Shown in pieces: positions 43,155 to 52,664 of a DNA stretch of 64,000 bases. Position 1 is the stretch's first letter, and each line of letters starts with the position of its first letter. The stretch comes from Humibacillus xanthopallidus (GTDB lineage: Bacteria > Actinomycetota > Actinomycetes > Actinomycetales > Dermatophilaceae). The notes under the pieces were generated by a model. That model saw only the letters and a program-made list of their open reading frames with translations, was not told the DNA's origin and did no database searches. A program made the position numbers and the translations under genes. The stretch is from contig NZ_VFQF01000002.1 in the NCBI RefSeq assembly GCF_006717145.1, forward strand, positions 1,364,001 to 1,428,000. Reading direction: 5' to 3'.

Positions 43155-43218
43155 GGTCTGCGCCTTCACCTACTTTCAGGTGGGTTGGGCGTTGGTGCGG
43201 TGAACGGGTGGTGCGGTG

Positions 43219-45000
43219 TTACTGCTTGACACCCATCGCGGCGTAGTCGTACATCGTGAAGCCGTCGTTGACGAAGACGTTGGTGATCGTGTCGGGACGG
43301 AAGAGCAGGCCCTTGGCCCACACACCCGGGATCACCGCAGCGGCCTCCATGACGGACTTGTCGACGTTGCCCCAGATCGTGTCGCGCTTCGTGGCGTCGG
43401 TCTCGGCCATGGCCTGGTCGATGCCCGCGTCGACCGCCGGCACCTTGATGCCGAGGTTGGTGTTGCCCGACGGGCGGATGACCCGGCTGTCGACGATCTG
43501 CGAGAGGAAGCCGAAGCCGTCGGGCCAGTCAGCACCCCAGCCGTAGATGATGACGCCGAGCTTGTTGGCCTTGGCGTAGTCGGGCTTGCCGGCGTAGAGC
43601 TTGGTGTAGTCAGCCGTCGGGTAGGCCTTGATGTTGAGCTTGATGCCGACCTTGGCGAGCGACTGCTGCAGCGACTCGGCGGTGGCCTTCTCCTTCGGGC
43701 GCTCGGCGCGGTAGGAGACGTTGGTCTCGAAGCCGTTCGGCTGGCCGCACTTGGCGAGCTCGGCCTTGGCGGCCTCGGGGTCGCCCTGCGGCTTCGCCTT
43801 GAAGTTGTAGAGGTCGAAGTCGGCGTGCCCGGGCACGTTCGGCGGCATGAGGCTCGTCGCGATGGCGCCACCGGTGTTGCCACCGTAGGCGCGCTGGTAG
43901 CCGGTCTTGTCGTAGGCGAGGACGACGGCCTTGCGGCAGTCGACGTTGTCGAGCGGGGCGACGTCGCTGTTGAGGACCGAGAACCACGTGCGGGCGGCCT
44001 GGGCGTTGTCGGTCTTCGCCTTGAGGGTCGGGTCGGCGAGGATCTTGCCCTGCGACTCGGCCTGCACACCGGTGCCGGCGATGTCGACGTCGAGGCCACC
44101 GCTCTGGAGACGGTTGTCGACGTCGGCCGCGTTGAGGCCGAGCTCGACCGTCAGCTTGTCCGGCAGGGCCAGTCGGCCCGACTCGGGGTCGGTCTTCGGG
44201 TCGTAGTTCGGGTTGCGGTCGAGCTCCATGTTCTTGCCCTGCGAATAGGACACGAACTTGTAGGGGCCGCTCGAGACGACCTTCTCCTTGTACTTCGTGC
44301 CGGTGTCCTTGGCCACGGGCACGGGGGCCGTGGCGGGCAGCTGCGCGAAGTAGTCGAAGCCCGAGAAGCCGGTCTTCAGCTTGAAGATGATCGTCTTGTC
44401 GTCCGGCGTCTCGATCGACTTGAGGTCATCGAGGTTCTTGTCCTTGTAGACCGAGTAGCCGGCGGGGATGTCGGCGAGGAAGTCGTTGAAGTACGTCGGG
44501 CCGTTGGGGAACGTGTCCTTGTCGAGCTGACGTGCGACGGCGTACTTGATGTCCTTGCTCGTGATCGGCGTGCCGTCCTCGAACTTGATGCCGTCGCGCA
44601 GGGTGTAGGTCCAGGTCTTGTTGCCGTCGCTCGGCTTGCCGAGGCTCGTCGCGAGGTCGGGCACGAGCTTGGCGCCCTCAGCGCCCGGAGCCGCCTTGAA
44701 GACGACGAGCGTGCGGGCGTAGTTGCGCAGGAAGTTCCACGAAAGACCGTAGTAGGTGTCACCCGGGTCGACGGAGTCCCAGTCGCCGGCCATGCCGAAG
44801 CGCAGCGTGCCACCCTTCGTGGTCGACGGGTTGTAGATCTTGCCGATCGCCGCGTCGGCCGCCGGTGCCGCAGAGCTGCCACCGCTGCCACCGGTGCTGC
44901 CCGAGCCACCGGTGCCAGTGCTGGCACTGCCGCCACAGGCGGACAGCCCCAGGGCGAGGACGGCCGCGGCTGCGACCGCCATCAAGCGTGTGTTCTTCAT
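43219..45000 (-). CDS. Peptide-binding lipoprotein (SBP family 5)
   Basis: 593 aa from ATG 45000. The signal peptide ends in LGLSAC (Cys22). A Gly/Ser-rich linker (~24-45) precedes the family-5 domain: GGTLRFGMAGDWDSVDPGDTYYGLSWNF, TWTYTLRDGIKFEDGTPITSKDIKYAVARQLD, PYKFVSYSQGKNMELDRNPNY and LLFRPDTITNVFVNDG near the end. It captures peptides or other small molecules outside the cell for DppBCDF. Unusually, it is the second gene, behind dppC. Confidence 0.95.
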   Translation of the reverse strand: MKNTRLMAVAAAAVLALGLSACGGSASTGTGGSGSTGGSGGSSAAPAADAAIGKIYNPSTTKGGTLRFGMAGDWDSVDPGDTYYGLSWNFLRNYARTLVVFKAAPGAEGAKLVPDLATSLGKPSDGNKTWTYTLRDGIKFEDGTPITSKDIKYAVARQLDKDTFPNGPTYFNDFLADIPAGYSVYKDKNLDDLKSIETPDDKTIIFKLKTGFSGFDYFAQLPATAPVPVAKDTGTKYKEKVVSSGPYKFVSYSQGKNMELDRNPNYDPKTDPESGRLALPDKLTVELGLNAADVDNRLQSGGLDVDIAGTGVQAESQGKILADPTLKAKTDNAQAARTWFSVLNSDVAPLDNVDCRKAVVLAYDKTGYQRAYGGNTGGAIATSLMPPNVPGHADFDLYNFKAKPQGDPEAAKAELAKCGQPNGFETNVSYRAERPKEKATAESLQQSLAKVGIKLNIKAYPTADYTKLYAGKPDYAKANKLGVIIYGWGADWPDGFGFLSQIVDSRVIRPSGNTNLGIKVPAVDAGIDQAMAETDATKRDTIWGNVDKSVMEAAAVIPGVWAKGLLFRPDTITNVFVNDGFTMYDYAAMGVKQ

Positions 45001-45051
45001 GGGTTTGTGCGCTCCTTGCTATCGGTCGAGCGAAACTGCAGGCCGCGGAGG

Positions 45052-46044
45052 TTACCGAGACCGGGGGTCGAGGGCGTCACGCAGGCCGTCCCCGAAGAGG
45101 TTGAAGGCGAGGACCGTCACGAAGATGGCCAGGCCAGGCGGCAGCATGAACCAGGGGTCGATCTGGTACCACTTCGCCGCGTCCGCGAGCATGCCGCCCC
45201 AGGTGGCGCGAGGGGCCTGCACCCCGACGCCGAGGTAGGACAGGGCCGCCTCGAAGAGGATGTTGCTCGGGATGAGAAGGGTCGCGTAGACGAGGATCGG
45301 CGCGATGAGGTTGGGCAGCAGGTCCTTGCGCAGGATGTAGCTCGCCCGGGCTCCGAGGCTGCGTGAGGCGTCGATGAACTCACGCTCTCGCAGCGACAGG
45401 GTCTGGCCACGGACGATGCGCCCGATGTAGGGCCAGTTGAAGAAGCCGATGATGAAGACGATGACGGCGATGCGCAGGGAGTCGCCGCTCAGGCCGAACG
45501 CCGACTCGGGGATCACGCCGACGAGGGCGAGCGCGAAGACGAGGAGCGGGAAGGCGAGGAAGATGTCCATCAGGCGGCTGATGAAGGCGTCGGTGGCGCC
45601 GCCGAAGTAGCCGGCGACGACGCCCATGATCGTGCCGATGAACACGGAGATGATCGTCGCGAGGAAGGCGATGAGCAGCGAGATCTGCGAGCCGTAGAGG
45701 ATGCGGCTGAAGAGGTCGCGACCGTTGACCGGCTCGAGGCCGAAGAGGAAGTCCCACGACACGCCGCCGAGCGGCGCCGTCGGCACCTGCAGGTCGGGAT
45801 CGATGAGCTCCTGGTGGAACTCGTCGGGCGGGTGTCCGAGCACGCTGACGATGAACGGCGCGAAGATCGCGACGATGACGAGGAAGATGATGATGAACCC
45901 ACCGGTGAGCGCGACCTTGTCGCGCTTGAGGCGGGTCCACGCGATCTGGCCCAGCGACCGGCCCTCGATGTGCTTGGCGCCCTCGAGTACGGCCTCCGGA
46001 GGGGCCATCGCACCACCGGGCTCGAGCTCCACGGGTGAACTCAC
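45052..46044 (-). CDS. Peptide ABC importer permease, DppC/OppC-like
   Basis: 330 aa from GTG 46044 behind a strong GGAGGTGA. A cytoplasmic N-terminus (~1-45), then GGFIIIFLVIVAIFAPFIVSVLG. The domain has LGTDxxGRD-type loop as GLEPVNGRDLFSRILYGSQISLLIA, and the EAA loop LREREFIDASRSLGARASYILRKDLLPN. First gene of the operon dppC-dppA-dppB-dppD-dppF. On the minus strand TAAGGT lies ~65 nt upstream and could be the operon -10. Confidence 0.93.
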   Translation of the reverse strand: MSSPVELEPGGAMAPPEAVLEGAKHIEGRSLGQIAWTRLKRDKVALTGGFIIIFLVIVAIFAPFIVSVLGHPPDEFHQELIDPDLQVPTAPLGGVSWDFLFGLEPVNGRDLFSRILYGSQISLLIAFLATIISVFIGTIMGVVAGYFGGATDAFISRLMDIFLAFPLLVFALALVGVIPESAFGLSGDSLRIAVIVFIIGFFNWPYIGRIVRGQTLSLREREFIDASRSLGARASYILRKDLLPNLIAPILVYATLLIPSNILFEAALSYLGVGVQAPRATWGGMLADAAKWYQIDPWFMLPPGLAIFVTVLAFNLFGDGLRDALDPRSR

Positions 46045-46260
46045 GTGCCGTCACCTCCGGGTGAGATCGGGGCCGGGGGCAGGATCAGCCTCCGGTGCTT
46101 TGCGGCAGGCGCAACCTTAGGCCCCACAACGCTGCGCCGGGCCCATCTTTCTGCGACTCGGCACCACTCACAACCGACGATGCCGAATCGTGACGCGGTG
46201 GATATCTTCCGGCGACATGCCGCGCACGGCGGCACACTTGTGGGAAGGCGGCCCCTCGCC

Positions 46261-46277
46261 CGCACGGTCGCCGTGCG
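46261..46277 (-). terminator. Hairpin directly after the CNNM-like gene stop
   Basis: CGCACGG-TCG-CCGTGCG, perfect 7-bp arms and 3-nt loop, immediately downstream of the stop codon of the minus-strand gene that ends at 46278. Confidence 0.6.
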
Positions 46278-47306
46278 TCAGCTCACCACGGTCTGCGGGT
46301 CGGTCTCGTCGTCGAACTGTCCCAGCACGCGCTCGAGCAGATCCTCCATGGTGACGAGCCCGACCGGCCCCTCGGGACCTTCGACGAGGACGAGCTGGGC
46401 ACGCTCGGCGCGCATGGCACTGATGGCATCGAGCAGCGACAGGTCCTGCTCGAACCGCAGGGCCGCCGACGTCAGCGTCGTGACCTCGGCCTCCCGCGGG
46501 GCTCGCACGATGTCGCGCACGTGGGCGATGCCGACCGGCACGCCGCCGTCGGTGACGACGAGGCGTGAGCGACCCGAGTCGCGCGAGATGCGCTCGGCCT
46601 CGAGCACCGACGCGGAGCCCGCGACGCCGACGGCGCGCTCGAGCGGCACCATGACCTCGGTCAGCCGCGTCGTGTCGAGGTCGATGGCCCCGGCGAGCAC
46701 CCGGTGCTCGGACTCCGCGAGCTGCCCCTGCTCGCGGGCGCTCTCGAGCAGCAGCGCGAGCTCCTTCGGCCCGTGCACCTGGGCGAGCTCGTTCTGCGGC
46801 TGCACCCCGACGAGGCGCAGGCAGCCGTTGGCCATGGCGTTGAGCAGGCTGAGGACGGGCCGCATGACCCACGCGAAGCCGCGGAACGGCAGCGCGAGCA
46901 GCACCGCCGACCGCTCGGGGTGGGCGATCGCCCACGACTTGGGCGCCATCTCGCCGACGACCATGTGGAGGAAGACGACGATGCCGACGGCCAGCACCAC
47001 GGCCACGACGTATGCCGCCGTGTCGGGCAGGCGCAGGAACGTGAAGACGGGCGCCAGCAGGTCAGCCACGGCGGGCTTGGCCACGGAGCCGAGCCCGAGC
47101 GTGCACAGCGTGATGCCGAGCTGGGCGCCGGCGAGCATGAGGCTCAGCTCGCGGCTGCCGGCCGCGGCGGCCGCGGCTGCACGGCTGCCGCGTTCGGCGA
47201 GGTCGTCGAGGCGGTGACGTTTGCTCGCGACGAGAGCGAACTCGGCCGCCACGAAGAAGGCGTTGAGCACGAGCAGGACGAGCGAGACGAGCAGGGCGGT
47301 GATCAT
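46278..47306 (-). CDS. CNNM/CorC-like membrane protein (DUF21 and CBS), shorter paralogue
   Basis: 342 aa from ATG 47306. The N-terminal DUF21 membrane domain (LLVSLVLLVLNAFFVAAEFALVASKRHRLDDLAERGS..., ~1-190) is followed by two CBS motifs (~205-330: RLTEVMVPLERAVGV... SRLVVTDGGVPVGIAHVRDIV... LVLVEGPEGPVGLVTMEDLLERVLG). There is no C-terminal CorC_HlyC domain. Related to magnesium/cobalt efflux or hemolysin-III-like families; ion transport is probable. Its start overlaps the stop of the longer paralogue (ATGA), so the two are co-translated. Confidence 0.92.
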   Translation of the reverse strand: MITALLVSLVLLVLNAFFVAAEFALVASKRHRLDDLAERGSRAAAAAAAGSRELSLMLAGAQLGITLCTLGLGSVAKPAVADLLAPVFTFLRLPDTAAYVVAVVLAVGIVVFLHMVVGEMAPKSWAIAHPERSAVLLALPFRGFAWVMRPVLSLLNAMANGCLRLVGVQPQNELAQVHGPKELALLLESAREQGQLAESEHRVLAGAIDLDTTRLTEVMVPLERAVGVAGSASVLEAERISRDSGRSRLVVTDGGVPVGIAHVRDIVRAPREAEVTTLTSAALRFEQDLSLLDAISAMRAERAQLVLVEGPEGPVGLVTMEDLLERVLGQFDDETDPQTVVS

Positions 47307-48883
47307 CGAGTGCTCCTCTCGTCGCTGGCATTGACCCGATCGGCGCGGTCGGCGCGGTCCTCGCGGTCGGCTCGGTCCTCGCGGTCGGCTCGGACGTCGC
47401 TGTCTGCTGTGTCGAGCAGCTCCAGCTCGCTCATGAGGTCGAGGACCTCGATGCGCACCGAGGCGGGCACGTGCCGGTCGACGGCGTCGACGGCGAGGCG
47501 CACGGTCACGTGCGGGCGCGTGGTGTGGTGGTCGCCGGTGTCGTCGGAGCGATGCCGCTCTGCAGCGTCGGCGGACCCATCGCGCTCGGCGGAGCCGTTG
47601 CGCTCGGCGGACGAGCCGCCCTCGTCGTCGCGGTGCTGGTCGCCAGAGTCGGTCTCTCGGCGGCCCTCGACCTCGACGACGTCGCCGACCTGGGCGGTGC
47701 GGCCGAGCTGCTCGAGGATGAGGCCGCTGATGGTGGAGTACTCGTCGGTGGCCGTGAGCCTCACTCCGGTGGCGGTGTCGAGCTCGTCGAGGCGCAGGTG
47801 GCCGGGCACGACCCAGGCGTCGGGTCCGTCGGGCTCGACGGCGGTGACGTCGGTGTCGTCCTCGTCGAGGATGTCGCCGACCACCTCCTCGGCGATGTCC
47901 TCGAAGGTGACGATGCCGGCGAAGCCGCCGTGCTCGTCGACGACGACGGCCATCTGCCGGTGGTCGGCACGGAGCTGCTCGAGCACGCGGGGGAGCGGGG
48001 CACTGGTCGGCACGACGGTCGGCTCGGGTGTCACCGAGCCGACGGGCGTGCTCGCCCGCAGCTCGGGGGCGACCGCGAGCACCTCGGCGATGCCGGCAAC
48101 ACCGACGATGTCGTCACCGTCGACGCCGGTCACGGGGAAGCGCGACCAGCTCGTGTCGAGCAGCTCGACGAGCCGGCTCACGGGGTCGTCGGCATGCACG
48201 GTCTGCACGCGCACGCGCGGGGTCATGACATCGCCGGCGTCGAGCTCGCGGAAGCGGAGGCCGCCCTCGAGCACGTCGGACAGGTCGTCATCGAGCAGGC
48301 CGCCGGCGTGGGACTCGTCGATGATGCGGGTGAGGTCCTCGGCGGTGGCGCCGTGCTCGAGCTCCTCGACCGGCTCGATGCCGACCTTGCGCAGCAGGGT
48401 CGTCGAGGCGCGGTCGAAGAGCCGCACGACCGGCCCGGCGACGGTGAGGTAGACGAGCGTCGAGCGCGACAGGGCCCGGGCGAGGGGCACGGTGCGGGCG
48501 ATCGCGAGGTTCTTCGGGGCCAGCTCGCCGAAGACCATCTGCACGACGGTCGAGAAGACCAGCACGGCGGTGACGGAGAGGCTGAGGCGGGCGGCATACG
48601 ACATCGACGGGTCGAGCAGCTCGGCGAGTCCCGCGCCGACGAGCGGCTCGGAGATGTAGCCGACGAGCAGGGCGGTCACGGTGATGCCGAACTGTGCGGC
48701 CGAGAGGGTGAAGGACAGGCGCGAGGTGACCCGCAGGGCCCGCTCGGCGGGCTCGTCACCCTGGGCGGCGAGCTCCTTGAGGGCGTTGCGGTCGACGGCG
48801 ACGTAGGCGAACTCCTGTGCGACGAAGTAGCCGGTCGCCGCGGTCAGGGCGAGGATCAGCGCGATCCCGAGGGCGATGCTCAT
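47303..48883 (-). CDS. CNNM/CorC-like membrane protein, longer paralogue with acidic insert
   Basis: 526 aa from ATG 48883. DUF21 domain (~1-200: TGYFVAQEFAYVAVDRNALKELAAQGDEPAERALRVTSRLS), two CBS motifs (~215-345, ending VVDEHGGFAGIVTFEDIAEEVVGDI), then a CorC_HlyC domain (~365-480). That domain is interrupted near 415-455 by a Glu/Asp/Ser/His-rich insert (SGDQHRDDEGG..., ADAAERHRSDD). The C-terminus has an RADRED-type repeat encoded by near-identical 15-bp units at ~47340-47395. Probably works with the overlapping shorter paralogue as a hetero-complex. Confidence 0.9.
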   Translation of the reverse strand: MSIALGIALILALTAATGYFVAQEFAYVAVDRNALKELAAQGDEPAERALRVTSRLSFTLSAAQFGITVTALLVGYISEPLVGAGLAELLDPSMSYAARLSLSVTAVLVFSTVVQMVFGELAPKNLAIARTVPLARALSRSTLVYLTVAGPVVRLFDRASTTLLRKVGIEPVEELEHGATAEDLTRIIDESHAGGLLDDDLSDVLEGGLRFRELDAGDVMTPRVRVQTVHADDPVSRLVELLDTSWSRFPVTGVDGDDIVGVAGIAEVLAVAPELRASTPVGSVTPEPTVVPTSAPLPRVLEQLRADHRQMAVVVDEHGGFAGIVTFEDIAEEVVGDILDEDDTDVTAVEPDGPDAWVVPGHLRLDELDTATGVRLTATDEYSTISGLILEQLGRTAQVGDVVEVEGRRETDSGDQHRDDEGGSSAERNGSAERDGSADAAERHRSDDTGDHHTTRPHVTVRLAVDAVDRHVPASVRIEVLDLMSELELLDTADSDVRADREDRADREDRADRADRVNASDERSTR

Positions 48884-49082
48884 GCGATCACCACCCGCAC
48901 GAGCGAGTGGGGCTGGGGGAGCCGGGCAGCCGTGGGGCCGTCCGGCTCGGGACTATGGCCCTCCTGTGACTCGGCGCGCGAGTCGAGGCGTGAGTGCGAT
49001 CGCATGAAGGTCATCCTAAGTTATCCAGCGCACTCGGGGACTCAGCCGGCGCCTCGGGCGGATGTGGCACCATGTGCCCGCC

Positions 49083-49553
49083 ATGAGCTCCCTGCCCGAT
49101 CCCGCCGGTCCCGCCGGTCCCGTTGGACCCGCCGGTCCCGCCGTGCGCCTCGTCGTCGGGGCGGCGGTCGTCGACGACCTCGAGCGCCCCACGCGCCTGC
49201 TGGCCGCCCGGCGCACGGAGCCGTCGACGCTCGCGGGCGGGTGGGAGCTGCCGGGAGGCAAGGTGGACGAGGGCGAGATGCCGCTCGCGGCCCTGCGCCG
49301 CGAGCTGCTCGAGGAGCTCGGTGTCGAGGTGCACATCGGCCCGCACCTGCCGGGCCCGCTGCCCGGGACCACGTGGCCGCTCGGTGACCGCTACGAGATG
49401 CTCGTCTGGCTCGTCGAGGTGACGGAAGGGCAGCCGGCGCCGCTCGAGGACCACGACGAGCTGCGCTGGCTCGAGCCGTCGCAGCTGTATGCCGTGCCGT
49501 GGCTCCCAGCCGACCTGCCCATCGTGCGCGCCCTCGAGACCGTCCTCACCTGA
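49083..49553 (+). CDS. Nudix hydrolase (MutT-like)
   Basis: 156 aa from ATG 49083. The Nudix box is complete: GGKVDEGEMPLAALRRELLEELGV (from ~58). The N-terminus carries a short PAG/GPx repeat encoded by iterated CCCGCCGGT units. Resembles MutT, which removes oxidised dGTP; the substrate is not certain. A possible -10 TAAGTT lies ~65 nt upstream, and the longer paralogue of the CNNM pair is divergent. Confidence 0.93.
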   Translation: MSSLPDPAGPAGPVGPAGPAVRLVVGAAVVDDLERPTRLLAARRTEPSTLAGGWELPGGKVDEGEMPLAALRRELLEELGVEVHIGPHLPGPLPGTTWPLGDRYEMLVWLVEVTEGQPAPLEDHDELRWLEPSQLYAVPWLPADLPIVRALETVLT

Positions 49554-49681
49554 CCTCCCCGAGGCGAGGTGCGGGGTGCGCAACGCCCTGCGCCGTCGGC
49601 CGGCGGGCTACGGTGCTGGGTGGCCGCGGACGTGATCGGCGAGCCGTCGTCCACCATCACCGACCGGGAGCGAGACGACCC

Positions 49682-50689
49682 ATGCCAGCCCCTTCCGTGC
49701 TCTTCCTCGGCGGCACCGGGATCATCAGCTCGGCCTGCACCCGGACGGCGCTCGAGCAGGGCTTCGAGGTCTTCGTCCTCGGCCGTGGCCGCACCGCCAC
49801 GAGGCCGGCGCCCGAGGGGTGCCGGCTCTTCACGGGCGACCTCGACGACCCGGAGTCCTTCCGCGCGGCGGTCGGCGACCGCGACTTCGACGTCGTGGCC
49901 GACTTCCGCGCCTTCGGCCCGGACGACGTCACCGCACGGCTCGACGTGCTCGGCGGGCGGATGGGGCAGTACGTCTTCATCAGCTCGGCGTCGGCGTACC
50001 AGACCCCACCGGCCCGGCTCCCGGTCGTCGAGTCCACCCCGCTGCGCAACCCTTTCTGGGAGTACTCCCGCGGCAAGATCGCGGCCGAGGACCTCCTCGT
50101 GCGGGCCCACCGCGAGCAGGGTCTGCCGGTCACGATCGTGCGGCCGTCGCACACCTACGACCACACGGCGCCGCCCTTCGACGGTGGCTGGACGGTCGTC
50201 GAGCGGATGCGGCGCGGTGCCGAGGTGGTGGTCCACGGAGACGGCACGTCGCTCTGGACGCTGACGCACCACACCGACTTCGCGCGGGCGTTCGTCGGCC
50301 TGCTCGACAACCCGGCCGCCATCGGCGAGAGCTTCCACATCACCTCGGACGAGTGGCTGAGCTGGAACCAGGTCTACGAGATCGTCGCCGCTGCAGCGGG
50401 TGTGACGCCGCGACTCGTGCACGTCACCTCCGACGCCATCGCCGCCGTGGACGCCGACTGGGGCGCCGCCCTGCTCGGCGACAAGGCGCACTCCATGGTC
50501 TTCGACAACTCGAAGGTCAAGCGCTTCGTGCCGGGCTGGACCGCCACCGTGCCCTTCCACCGTGGGGCCTCCGAGATCATCGGCTGGTTCGACGCCGACC
50601 CTTCGAGGCAGCAGGTCGACGAGCGGATGGATGCGCTCATGGACCGGCTCGTCGCGCAGCACACAGGCCCGCGCACGGGCGATCGCTGA
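49682..50689 (+). CDS. NAD-dependent epimerase/dehydratase family protein
   Basis: 335 aa from ATG 49682 (GGGAGCGAG upstream). The Rossmann motif is VLFLGGTGIISSACTRTALEQG (GGTGxI), followed by DLDDPESFRAAVGDRDFDVVADF and YVFISSASAYQ, with Ser and the later YSRGKIAAED (YxxxK). It is an extended SDR resembling RNA-binding/epimerase-like CSP41 proteins. Substrate unknown. Lies 70 nt before typA. Confidence 0.9.
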   Translation: MPAPSVLFLGGTGIISSACTRTALEQGFEVFVLGRGRTATRPAPEGCRLFTGDLDDPESFRAAVGDRDFDVVADFRAFGPDDVTARLDVLGGRMGQYVFISSASAYQTPPARLPVVESTPLRNPFWEYSRGKIAAEDLLVRAHREQGLPVTIVRPSHTYDHTAPPFDGGWTVVERMRRGAEVVVHGDGTSLWTLTHHTDFARAFVGLLDNPAAIGESFHITSDEWLSWNQVYEIVAAAAGVTPRLVHVTSDAIAAVDADWGAALLGDKAHSMVFDNSKVKRFVPGWTATVPFHRGASEIIGWFDADPSRQQVDERMDALMDRLVAQHTGPRTGDR

Positions 50690-50759
50690 GGGGTGCCACC
50701 GTGCGCGAGCCGGGCGACCGTGTACGAAGGCACCTCAAAACCCTGAGAGAATGTCCCTC

Positions 50760-52658
50760 ATGCCTTTGAAGACCCGTGCGGACATCCGCAACGTCGCCAT
50801 CGTCGCTCACGTCGACCACGGCAAGACCACCCTCGTCGACAAGATGCTCTGGCAGTCCGGCGCGTTCGGCGAGCACCAGCACGTCGACGAGCGGGCCATG
50901 GACTCCGGCGACCTCGAGCGCGAGAAGGGCATCACCATCCTCGCGAAGAACACTGCGGTGCACTACACGGGCAAGGCGGCCGCCGACCGTGGCCTCACCG
51001 ACGGTGTCACCATCAACATCATCGACACCCCCGGCCACGCCGACTTCGGTGGCGAGGTCGAGCGCGGCCTGTCGATGGTCGACGGCGTCGTCCTGCTCGT
51101 CGACGCGTCCGAGGGCCCGCTGCCCCAGACCCGCTTCGTGCTGCGCAAGGCGCTCGCCGCGAAGATGCCCGTCATCCTCTGCATCAACAAGGTCGACCGC
51201 CCCGACTCGCGCATCGCCGAGGTCGTCGACGAGGCCTACGAGCTGTTCATGGACCTCGACGCCACCGAGGAGCAGATCGACTTCCCCATCGTCTACGCGT
51301 CGGCCAAGGCCGGCCGCGCCTCGCTCGAGCGGCCCGACAACGGCGGGCTGCCCGAGGGCGAGGACCTCGAGGCCCTCTTCGAGACGATCCTCGAGACCAT
51401 CCCCGCGCCGACCTACGACGACGAGGCGCCCCTGCAGGCGCACGTCACCAACCTCGACGCCTCCAACTTCCTCGGCCGCCTCGCCCTGCTCCGTGTCTTC
51501 AACGGCACGATCAAGAAGGGCCAGCAGGTCATGTGGTGCCGCCACGACGGCTCGCAGCAGCGGGTGAAGATCACCGAGCTGCTCATGACCGAGGCCCTCG
51601 AGCGCAAGCCCGCCGAGCAGGCCGGCCCCGGCGACATCATCGCCGTCGCCGGCATCCCCGAGATCACCATCGGCGAGACGCTCGCCGACCCCGAGAACCC
51701 CATCCCGCTGCCGCTCATCACGGTCGACGAGCCCGCGATCTCGATGACCATCGGCACCAACACGAGCCCGATGGTCGGCCAGGTGCGCGGCTCGAAGGTC
51801 ACGGCCCGCATGGTCAAGGACCGCCTCGACAAGGAGCTCGTCGGCAACGTGTCGCTGCGCATCCTGCCGACCGAGCGCCCCGACGCGTGGGAGGTCCAGG
51901 GCCGTGGCGAGCTCGCACTCGCCATCCTCGTGGAGCAGATGCGCCGCGAGGGCTACGAGCTGACCGTGGGCAAGCCCCAGGTCGTCACGCGGGAGGTGGG
52001 CGGCAAGGTCCACGAGCCCGTCGAGCGCCTCACCATCGACACGCCCGAGGAGTTCCTCGGCGCGATCACGCAGATCATGGCTGCCCGCAAGGGCCGCATG
52101 GAGCAGATGACCAACCACGGCACCGGCTGGATCCGCATGGAGTTCCTCGTGCCGAGCCGTGGCCTCATCGGCTTCCGCACCGAGTTCCTCACCGAGACCC
52201 GTGGCACCGGCATCGCCCACCACGTCTTCGAGGACTACGAGCCGTGGTTCGGCGCCATCACGACCCGCACCAGCGGCTCGCTCGTCTCCGACCGCAAGGG
52301 CGTCGTCACTGCCTACGCCATGGTCAACCTCCAGGAGCGCGGCACGCTCTTCACCGAGCCGACGACCGAGGTCTACGAGGGCATGATCGTCGGCGAGAAC
52401 TCTCGCGCCGACGACATGGACGTCAACATCACCAAGGAGAAGAAGCTCACCAACGTGCGCGCCTCCTCCTCCGACAACTTCGAGAAGATCGTGCCGCCGC
52501 GCAAGCTCAGCCTCGAGCAGAGCCTCGAGTTCTGCCGCGAGGACGAGTGCGTCGAGGTGACGCCGGAGGCGGTCCGCATCCGCAAGGTCGAGCTCGACGC
52601 CAACGTGCGCGCCCGCTCGGCCGCACGGGCCCGTTCGGCGGCGAAGGCCGAGGGCTGA
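50760..52658 (+). CDS. typA: GTP-binding translation factor TypA/BipA
   Basis: 632 aa from ATG 50760; ATG 50751, three codons upstream, is an alternative. Ribosome-binding GTPase of the EF-G family. G1 AHVDHGKTTLVDKML, G2 EKGITI, G3 DTPGHADFGGEVE, G4 NKVDRPD, then domain II (LGRLALLRVFNGTIKKGQQV), EF-G-like domains III/V and the BipA C-terminal domain (TRTSGSLVSDRKGVVTAYAM ... NVRASSSDNFEKIVPP). The last 20 residues are Ala/Arg-rich. First gene of typA-lpqW-mshB, as in mycobacteria. Confidence 0.97.
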   Translation: MPLKTRADIRNVAIVAHVDHGKTTLVDKMLWQSGAFGEHQHVDERAMDSGDLEREKGITILAKNTAVHYTGKAAADRGLTDGVTINIIDTPGHADFGGEVERGLSMVDGVVLLVDASEGPLPQTRFVLRKALAAKMPVILCINKVDRPDSRIAEVVDEAYELFMDLDATEEQIDFPIVYASAKAGRASLERPDNGGLPEGEDLEALFETILETIPAPTYDDEAPLQAHVTNLDASNFLGRLALLRVFNGTIKKGQQVMWCRHDGSQQRVKITELLMTEALERKPAEQAGPGDIIAVAGIPEITIGETLADPENPIPLPLITVDEPAISMTIGTNTSPMVGQVRGSKVTARMVKDRLDKELVGNVSLRILPTERPDAWEVQGRGELALAILVEQMRREGYELTVGKPQVVTREVGGKVHEPVERLTIDTPEEFLGAITQIMAARKGRMEQMTNHGTGWIRMEFLVPSRGLIGFRTEFLTETRGTGIAHHVFEDYEPWFGAITTRTSGSLVSDRKGVVTAYAMVNLQERGTLFTEPTTEVYEGMIVGENSRADDMDVNITKEKKLTNVRASSSDNFEKIVPPRKLSLEQSLEFCREDECVEVTPEAVRIRKVELDANVRARSAARARSAAKAEG

Positions 52659-52664
52659 TCGGGT

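Noticed and set aside
43216-45366. 716-codon plus-strand frame opposite the peptide-binding lipoprotein
   Set aside because: Antisense to a gene with signal peptide, lipobox and family-5 motifs.
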